DNA of 64,000 nt from Salinisphaera orenii subsp. orenii MK-B5 (lineage in GTDB: Bacteria > Pseudomonadota > Gammaproteobacteria > Nevskiales > Salinisphaeraceae), in the NCBI RefSeq assembly GCF_003788635.1, contig NZ_AYKH01000007.1:1-64000 (forward strand), read 5' to 3'. A program made the position numbers and the translations under genes. A model generated the notes under the pieces. The model was not told where the DNA came from. It did not search any database and was given only the letters and a program-made list of their open reading frames with translations. Of the stretch, positions 56,350 to 64,000 are shown piece after piece; the stretch's first letter is position 1; every line of letters starts with the position of its first letter.

Positions 56350-57348
56350 ATGCGTTTCAAACTTGTACATACCCTGCTGGCGGCCGCGCTGGTGCTCGGC
56401 GTCGCGCCGCTGGCTTCGGCCAAGACCTTCGTCACCATCGGCTCGGGCTCGACCAGCGGCCTCTATTATCCGACCGCGGTCGGCATGGCCAAGATCGTCA
56501 ACGAGGCGGACATCGACATCCGCGCCAACGCGCGCTCGACCGGCGCGTCGGTGTTCAACTGCCGGGCCGTGGGCGAGGGCCAGCTGCAGATGGGCATCAG
56601 CCAGAACAACATCGCCTACTACGCCTACAAGGGCCGCGGCGTCGAGGCCTTCGACGGCAAGCCGGTCGACAATCTCCGCGGCATGGCCGTGCTGTACCCG
56701 GAGACGATCCAGGTGCTGGCGCGCGAGGACGCCGACATCGACAGCCTGTCCGATCTCAAGGGCAAGCGCGTCTACGTCGGTGACATCGGTTCGGGCACGG
56801 AACAGGACGTCAAGAACGTCCTTGGCGCCTTCGACATGAGCCTCGATGATCTCAAGGCGCCGGTGCGCGGCAGTTCCGGCAGCGCGGTGGGGCTGCTGCG
56901 CGACGGTCAGATCGACGCCATGTTCTACACCGTCGGCCTCGGCGCCTCGGCGATCACGGAAGCCGCCCAGACCGCGCCGATCGAGCTGGTATCCATTCCC
57001 TCGGAGCGGATCGAGGCGTTGAACGAGAAGTACCCGTTCTATACCGAGATCACGATTCCGGGTGGCACCTACCCGGGCATCGACGACGACGTGACCTCGA
57101 TCACGCTGAAGGCTTCGCTCGTGACGTCGTCGGATGTCTCCGAAGACGTCGTCTATCAGTTCATGAAGACAGTGTTCGCCGACCACAAGGACGCGTTCTA
57201 CAACGATATTCCGAATCCGAACCTGAAGAAGTACTTCACGCTGGAATCGGCGCTGGAGGGCATGTCGATCCCGCTGCATGCGGGGGCCGTCCGGTTCTTC
57301 GAGGAGCAGGGCATCGAGGTCAAGGACAGCCTGATGCCGCCCTCCTGA
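56350..57348 (+). CDS. TAXI-family TRAP transporter substrate-binding protein
   Basis: A 332-residue periplasmic binding protein with a signal peptide at 1-24. It begins its mature part with the family hallmark FVTIGSGSTSGLYYPTAVGMAKIVN, then QMGISQNNIAYYAYKG, and DLKGKRVYVGDIGSGTEQDVKNVL. It captures a solute (TAXI members often bind glutamate-like or other carboxylates) for the fused TRAP permease that follows 97 bases later. A hairpin between them may lower permease expression relative to the binding protein. Confidence 0.94.
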   Translation: MRFKLVHTLLAAALVLGVAPLASAKTFVTIGSGSTSGLYYPTAVGMAKIVNEADIDIRANARSTGASVFNCRAVGEGQLQMGISQNNIAYYAYKGRGVEAFDGKPVDNLRGMAVLYPETIQVLAREDADIDSLSDLKGKRVYVGDIGSGTEQDVKNVLGAFDMSLDDLKAPVRGSSGSAVGLLRDGQIDAMFYTVGLGASAITEAAQTAPIELVSIPSERIEALNEKYPFYTEITIPGGTYPGIDDDVTSITLKASLVTSSDVSEDVVYQFMKTVFADHKDAFYNDIPNPNLKKYFTLESALEGMSIPLHAGAVRFFEEQGIEVKDSLMPPS

Positions 57349-57379
57349 GCCCCGGTGGCGTGACACCGGTTCGCACGCT

Positions 57380-57406
57380 GAGCCCCGACCGTCACGGCCG
57401 GGGCTC
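57380..57406 (+). terminator. Intra-operon hairpin between binding protein and permease
   Basis: GAGCCCCG pairs with CGGGGCTC. Inside it, after one A-C mismatch, CCG pairs with CGG around loop TCA. TTTC follows. It lies between the TRAP binding-protein stop and the permease start, so partial termination or 3'-end protection of the binding-protein message is likely. Confidence 0.7.
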
Positions 57407-57445
57407 TTTCGGTTCGATGCAGCGGAGTTCCCTCGGGGGCGCGTG

Positions 57446-60071
<2,626 letters not shown>

Positions 60072-60087
60072 GTGGTAGCCTCGCGCC

Positions 60088-61236
60088 ATGAGTACGCAAA
60101 AGACATGGCGGGTCGCGGTTCTGCCCGGCGACGGTATCGGGCCCGAAGTGGTGGCGCAGGCCACGCGCGCCCTCGAGGCGCTCGCCGCGCGGGACGACGA
60201 ACTGGCGATCGAGTGCACGACCTTCGAATGGCCCTCGCATGCCTGGCACGAGCGCCACGGCGAGAGCGCGCCCGCGGACTATCTGGACCAGCTGGCCGCG
60301 TTCGACGCCATTCTGCTCGGTGCCCTGGGCGACCCGGGGCCGACCAGCGATCCGGATCGGTACCTGCTGTCGGATGCGGTCTCGCTGGCGCCGCTGCTGG
60401 AAATCCGCAAGGGGTTCGATCAGTGGTGCTGCGAGCGTCCCTGCCGCCCGCTGCCGGGCGCGAACCAGTACCTGGCGGACCCGCGGGCGGCGGATATCGA
60501 CATGCTCGTCATCCGCGAGAACAGCGAGGGCGAGTACGTCAATCAGGGCGGCCGGCTGGCTGTCGGCACGCCCCACGAGATCGCCACCCAGGTCGCGCTG
60601 TTCACGCATCGGGCGACCGAGCGCATCATCCGGCACGCCTTCGAGCAGGCCCGTGTGCGGGCCCACCATCGGGCCAGTGACGGGCGAGCGCGCGAGTTCG
60701 GCCGCGAGGCCCGCGCCAGCCAGGTCTGTCTCGTGACCAAGCGCAACGCCCAGCGCTACTGGGGCGACATGTACACCGAGATCTTCGCCCGTGTCGCCGC
60801 GGACTATCCCGATGTCGACACCCACCACGAGCTGGTGGATGCGGCCTGCATGAAGTTCGTCAGCCACCCGTGGATGTTCGACGTGGTGGTGGCGTCCAAT
60901 CTGCACGGCGATATCCTCACCGACCTCGCCGCCGTGCTCAACGGCGGCATGGGCGTGTCGCCGTCGTCCAACATCAACGCGTCCGACCGTTCGCGTCCGC
61001 CCATGTTCGAGCCCACCCACGGCAGCGCGCCCGACATCGCGGGCCGCAACCTCGCCGGTCCCGCGGCGATGCTGCTGACGACGGCGATGATGCTCGACTG
61101 GATGGGCGTCGAGGATCCGGCCGCGGCGCGGGCGGCCGAGCGCCTGCGGACCGCGGTGAGTGCGGATCTGGCCGCCCACGGCGGCGAGGCCCGGGCCACC
61201 GACGCCATCGGCGACGCCGTGATCGGCGCACTCTGA
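60088..61236 (+). CDS. Tartrate dehydrogenase / isopropylmalate dehydrogenase-like enzyme
   Basis: A 382-residue member of the beta-decarboxylating dehydrogenase family. Motifs: AVLPGDGIGPEV at about 9-20, LLEIRKGFDQWCCERPCRPLPG (substrate arginines), VIRENSEGEY, VDAACMKFVSHPWMFDVVVASNLHGDILTDLAA (metal and substrate Lys/Asp) and FEPTHGSAPDIAG. The substrate arm and length fit tartrate dehydrogenase/decarboxylase more than LeuB, but this is inferred. It starts 16 bases after tadA, so the two are co-transcribed. Confidence 0.88.
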   Translation: MSTQKTWRVAVLPGDGIGPEVVAQATRALEALAARDDELAIECTTFEWPSHAWHERHGESAPADYLDQLAAFDAILLGALGDPGPTSDPDRYLLSDAVSLAPLLEIRKGFDQWCCERPCRPLPGANQYLADPRAADIDMLVIRENSEGEYVNQGGRLAVGTPHEIATQVALFTHRATERIIRHAFEQARVRAHHRASDGRAREFGREARASQVCLVTKRNAQRYWGDMYTEIFARVAADYPDVDTHHELVDAACMKFVSHPWMFDVVVASNLHGDILTDLAAVLNGGMGVSPSSNINASDRSRPPMFEPTHGSAPDIAGRNLAGPAAMLLTTAMMLDWMGVEDPAAARAAERLRTAVSADLAAHGGEARATDAIGDAVIGAL

Positions 61237-61336
61237 GTCCCGTCGGCGCGTGCCGGCGCCGACTTTGATTGAAACCGGCCGGAGACCCGGCTAGGCTCGC
61301 GCGGAGCGCGACCACGAACACCAGTTGGAGAACCTC

Positions 61337-62599
61337 ATGACGGCAAATCGCCCCGGCCATCTGTCCCCGCTGCTCAAGCAGGCCACCGGCGTTGTCGCCG
61401 AACGCGGTGAAGGCTGCTACATCATCGACACCGAGGGGCGTCGCCACCTCGACTTCACCGCCGGCATCGGCGTGACCAGCACCGGTCACTGTCATCCGAA
61501 GGTGGTCGCGGCCGCGCAGGAGCAGGTCGGCAAGCTGATCCACGGCCAGTACACCACGATCATGCACAAGCCGATCCAGGAGCTCTCGGCCCGGCTGGGC
61601 GAGAAGATGCCCGGCGATATCGACGCGCTGTTCTACGCCAGCGCCGGCACCGAGGCGGCCGAGTCGGCGATGCGGCTGATGCGCCACGCCACCGGCCGTC
61701 CGAACATCGTGGTCTTCCACGGTGGCTTCCACGGCCGCACCATGGGCGCGGCTTCGCTGACGACCTCGGGCACGGCCTACACCGCCGGCCTGCAGCCGCT
61801 GATGGGCGGCGTGGTGGTCGCGCCGTTCCCAAACGCCTTCCGCTACGGCTGGTCCGAGGAGGAGGCGACGGACTTCTGCCTGCGCGAGCTGGACTTCATC
61901 TTCCAGACGCTCAGCTCGCCGAAGGACACCGCCGGCATGCTCATCGAGCCCATCCAGGGCGAGGGCGGCTTCGTGCCCGCCAACGCGCGCTTCATGGCCG
62001 GTCTGCGTGAGCGCTGCGACCATCACGACATGCTGCTCGGCATCGATGAGGTCCAGTCCGGCTACGGCCGTACCGGTCGCTTCTGGTGCCACAGCCACTT
62101 CGATGTCCAGCCGGACATCGTCATGACCGCCAAGGGGCTGGCCAGCGGCTTCCCGCTGTCGGCCTGCGCCGCGCCCCAGCACATCATGGAGAAGGGCTGG
62201 CCCGGCTCCCAGGGCGGCACCTACGGCGGCAACGCGGTCGCCTGCGCGGCCGCGCTGGCCACGCTCGACGTGATCGAGGAAGAGGGCCTGGTCGAGAACG
62301 CGGCAGCCCAGGGCGCGCATCTCAAGGACCGTCTCGACGCCCTCAAGGACAAGCATTCCTGCATCGGCGACGTGCGCGGCAAGGGTCTGATGATGGGCGC
62401 CGAGATCCAGAAGGACGGCGTGCCGGACGGCGACCGCGCGGAGCAGATCGTCAAGATCTGCGAGTCCCACGGCCTGCTGCTGCTGCGCTGCGGGCCCGGC
62501 AAGCAGGTTGTGCGCTGGCTGCCGCCGCTGGTGGTTACCGCTGCCCAGGTCGATGAGGCCGTCGACATCTTCGCCAAGGCGCTCGACGCGACCGGCTGA
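61337..62599 (+). CDS. Class III aminotransferase (4-aminobutyrate/diamine type)
   Basis: A 420-residue PLP transaminase of class III. It has the start-typical GEGCYIIDTEGRRHLDFTAGIGVTSTGHCHPKVV, the cofactor-binding SAGTEAAESAMRLMRHATGRPN, the loop LGIDEVQSGYGRTGRFWCH and the catalytic Lys in MTAKGLASGFPLSA near 265. Members convert 4-aminobutyrate, putrescine, ornithine or similar omega-amines. GGAG lies 6 bases before ATG 61337. With the TRAP transporter, SDR and tartrate-like dehydrogenase it may form a catabolic module; this is inference. Confidence 0.93.
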   Translation: MTANRPGHLSPLLKQATGVVAERGEGCYIIDTEGRRHLDFTAGIGVTSTGHCHPKVVAAAQEQVGKLIHGQYTTIMHKPIQELSARLGEKMPGDIDALFYASAGTEAAESAMRLMRHATGRPNIVVFHGGFHGRTMGAASLTTSGTAYTAGLQPLMGGVVVAPFPNAFRYGWSEEEATDFCLRELDFIFQTLSSPKDTAGMLIEPIQGEGGFVPANARFMAGLRERCDHHDMLLGIDEVQSGYGRTGRFWCHSHFDVQPDIVMTAKGLASGFPLSACAAPQHIMEKGWPGSQGGTYGGNAVACAAALATLDVIEEEGLVENAAAQGAHLKDRLDALKDKHSCIGDVRGKGLMMGAEIQKDGVPDGDRAEQIVKICESHGLLLLRCGPGKQVVRWLPPLVVTAAQVDEAVDIFAKALDATG

Positions 62600-63206
62600 T
62601 CCGGCGCCCGGGGCCGCCGCCGCATCGGCCGGCGGCGGCTTCGCCCACAGAGTGCTGTCCTTGTGTCGGCGCGTGACTGTGCCGGCAACGGCGCGGCAGT
62701 CACTTCGCGGCTACAGCCGTCGTGATGCGCCGCTGTCTTGAGATGGGCGGGCCGCGCGCACGCGGTGAGTCGATGCGAGGTCCGCGACCGGCGAGTCGCC
62801 GATTTGCATCGCCGCAGGCGCCGCGTCGTGCGGCTTTTTTGCGGCTGCCGCGGCCACCGATCGATCGACATAGAATCCGCGACGGGGCGATACGGTCGCC
62901 GATGGCCGAACTCAGCTCGGCACGTTTCGGGGTGTCGAGGCTTTCGCGACAGGCAGGCCAGTGCACGAGTGGTCTTCGTGCTTTCATTGGACGTGATCGA
63001 GCCCGTGCGCCCGCGGCCCGGCCAGCCGGAGAGACGGCCTGTACGACCGCTTTGGGTGCCGATCGCCCGGGATGGGGCGGCGGTCATCACGCGCGTGCCG
63101 ACAGGCGGTGCCGAATTGCGGCACCCGCCGTCGTATCGACGCTCGCGCGAGCGCCCGGCGGCCGCACCTGACCGGGGGCGCGAGGCGGCGCCGCCGTCAA
63201 TGCCTA
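62600..63206. other. Gene-free stretch with a classic terminator
   Basis: In 607 bases I see no supported coding frame. A stem followed by six Ts ends near 62840. It is 212 bases downstream of the aminotransferase stop, so the space before it could hold a small RNA or a long 3' end. The remainder shows nothing recognisable. Confidence 0.55.
62811..62840 (+). terminator. Rho-independent terminator with U6 tail
   Basis: GCCGCA (62811-62816) pairs with TGCGGC (62829-62834). An inner alternative GCCGC (62820-62824) with GCGGC (62830-62834) and loop GTCGT is also possible. TTTTTT follows at 62835-62840. This is the clearest intrinsic terminator in the window. Confidence 0.75.
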
Positions 63207-63584
63207 TCAGTCGCGACGCTCGAAGCGCTCATGCGAGGCCTGCCGATCTCGGCGCGGATTGTGGCGGTGATCGCCGCGGTGGCGTTGTGCACGGCGCTCG
63301 TGGCCCCGTGCCTTGCCTTCGCCGTGGCGGCTCCGCGGTTGCCGGTCCGGGCCGAAGCGCACGTCGTGTCGGGCATCACGGCGTCGCTCGTGGCGCTCAT
63401 GCCCGCGACGGTCGTGCCCGTCATGGCGGTAGGCGCGGCGGTCGTAGTGGTAGTCGCGATAGTCGCGGTGGCCGATTGTGCCGGCGTGCGGGCCGCCATG
63501 CCGCGCACCTTGGCGGTCGCCGTCGTGATAGGCGCAGCCACCGATGGCGACAACGGCGAGCAGGAGGATGATTCGGGGGGTCAT
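63207..63584 (-). CDS. His/Arg/Asp-rich lipoprotein
   Basis: A 125-residue predicted lipoprotein. The signal peptide ends in lipobox IGGC near residue 17. The mature part is a low-complexity run of His, Arg, Asp and Gly (GHRDYRDYHYDRRAYRHDGH, then GHERHERRRDARHD), which could bind metal ions or nucleic acid. No ribosome site is obvious. Overlapping frames on both strands are open here because of the composition, so this call rests on the signal peptide alone. Confidence 0.5.
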   Translation of the reverse strand: MTPRIILLLAVVAIGGCAYHDGDRQGARHGGPHAGTIGHRDYRDYHYDRRAYRHDGHDRRGHERHERRRDARHDVRFGPDRQPRSRHGEGKARGHERRAQRHRGDHRHNPRRDRQASHERFERRD

Positions 63585-63812
63585 GGGCGTCTGTGTCGTG
63601 GACTCTGCCTCGAGATTCGCGCGCCGCGCCTGAATGCCGCGTGAAACATCGATGGTGCCGGGATCCGGATGCCTCGCGGCTGACGACCCGCCCGGCGCGG
63701 CTCACGGCCCGGTTTGTCTCGCGCGCAACATGTCGTCATCATACGGAGCCACCCGTATCCGGCCTGCGCCTCCGACGGCGTTTCGGCGAATCCAATCGAG
63801 GACAGACGTATC

Positions 63813-64000
63813 ATGACTCGAGCGCGCGCTTCGCGAACTCCCGGCAATACGCTGCGTATCCTGGTTCTGTGTCTCGGCATGCTGGCGGTGCTGTGCGCGC
63901 CGTTGGCGATGGCCCAGAACGATGGGGCCGACGGCGCCGCGGCCGATGCCTCCGATCAGGCGCTGCCGCTGAGCCAGCTCGCCGATCTGATCGAGAACGA
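63813..64000 (+). CDS. Partial secreted/membrane protein at window end
   Basis: An open frame starts at ATG 63813, with GAGGA 10 bases before it, and runs off the window edge. A signal peptide occupies about 1-35 (NTLRILVLCLGMLAVLCAPLAMAQ). The mature start is Ala/Asp-rich, then ALPLSQLADLIEN. The last segment recalls N-termini of large MscS-type mechanosensitive channels, where LADLIED-like helices follow the signal, but 62 residues are too few to be sure. Confidence 0.7.
   Translation, partial: MTRARASRTPGNTLRILVLCLGMLAVLCAPLAMAQNDGADGAAADASDQALPLSQLADLIEN

Noticed and set aside
63072-63644. A plus-strand Ala/Val-rich frame opposite the His/Arg-rich lipoprotein
   Set aside because: Its hydrophobic content mirrors the antisense His/Arg codons; it has no proper start context. 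The minus-strand frame has a lipobox signal peptide, so it is preferred with low confidence.

Overview
The window is a high-GC, gene-dense bacterial chromosome segment. The gene set (guaA, rsgA, htpX, tadA, a BCCT compatible-solute carrier, a TAXI-type TRAP transporter, OmpA lipoprotein, GGDEF and EAL proteins, MgtE, YrbG-type antiporter) fits a salt-tolerant Gammaproteobacterium. A Salinisphaera-like organism is my best guess, but this is inference. I see no rRNA, tRNA, CRISPR array, integrase or intact transposase.

Layout. 221-1798 is guaA. Immediately after its stop, base composition drops and an accessory patch runs to about 7300: a helix-turn-helix protein, two small antitoxin-like genes with no partner toxin, and a 1211-residue SIR2-domain protein that looks like a phage-defence effector, bracketed by oppositely oriented GTCTGACCC motifs. 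From 7383 to 20692 come ordinary high-GC genes: an AraC regulator divergent from a Tat-exported metallo-beta-lactamase-fold hydrolase, a TRIC-type channel, a DUF2231/sugar-dehydrogenase pair, rsgA, a zinc metallopeptidase, a BCCT carrier, a diguanylate cyclase, a DUF2252 protein and DUF1244. From 21244 to 28249 lie a lipoprotein, DUF2784, a membrane-protein gene broken by an in-frame TAA, and a translationally coupled sulfotransferase / glycosyltransferase / beta-propeller set followed by a second glycosyltransferase, probably for surface-glycan building. From 28414 to 46376 are a cytochrome b561-YceI fusion, a cation antiporter, a thioesterase, an unusual zinc-ribbon membrane protein, an EF-hand protein, DUF1264, an EAL phosphodiesterase, DUF421, HtpX, a CBS protein, OmpA, an MFS carrier and a TraB/GumN protein. 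From 46377 to 55287 come another MFS carrier, an aspartic protease, a DksA-like zinc protein, a threonine-dehydratase relative, MgtE, an alpha/beta hydrolase and a second DUF2252 protein. The last part (55288-62599) reads as a catabolic or uptake module: SDR dehydrogenase divergent from a TAXI binding protein and fused TRAP permease, then tadA, a tartrate/isopropylmalate dehydrogenase relative and a class III aminotransferase. The window ends inside a secreted or membrane protein gene.

The most interesting find is non-coding: four diverged copies (about 285-312 bp each, all in the same orientation) of one repeat at 20690, 32169, 41410 and 47688. Each has imperfect terminal inverted repeats beginning with TAG, and the three best-aligned copies have a central hairpin whose sequence differs while pairing is kept. 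In three of four copies the terminal TAG is exactly the stop codon of the neighbouring gene, so the element looks like a MITE-like mobile unit that enters at stop codons without breaking the gene. No transposase for it is present here.
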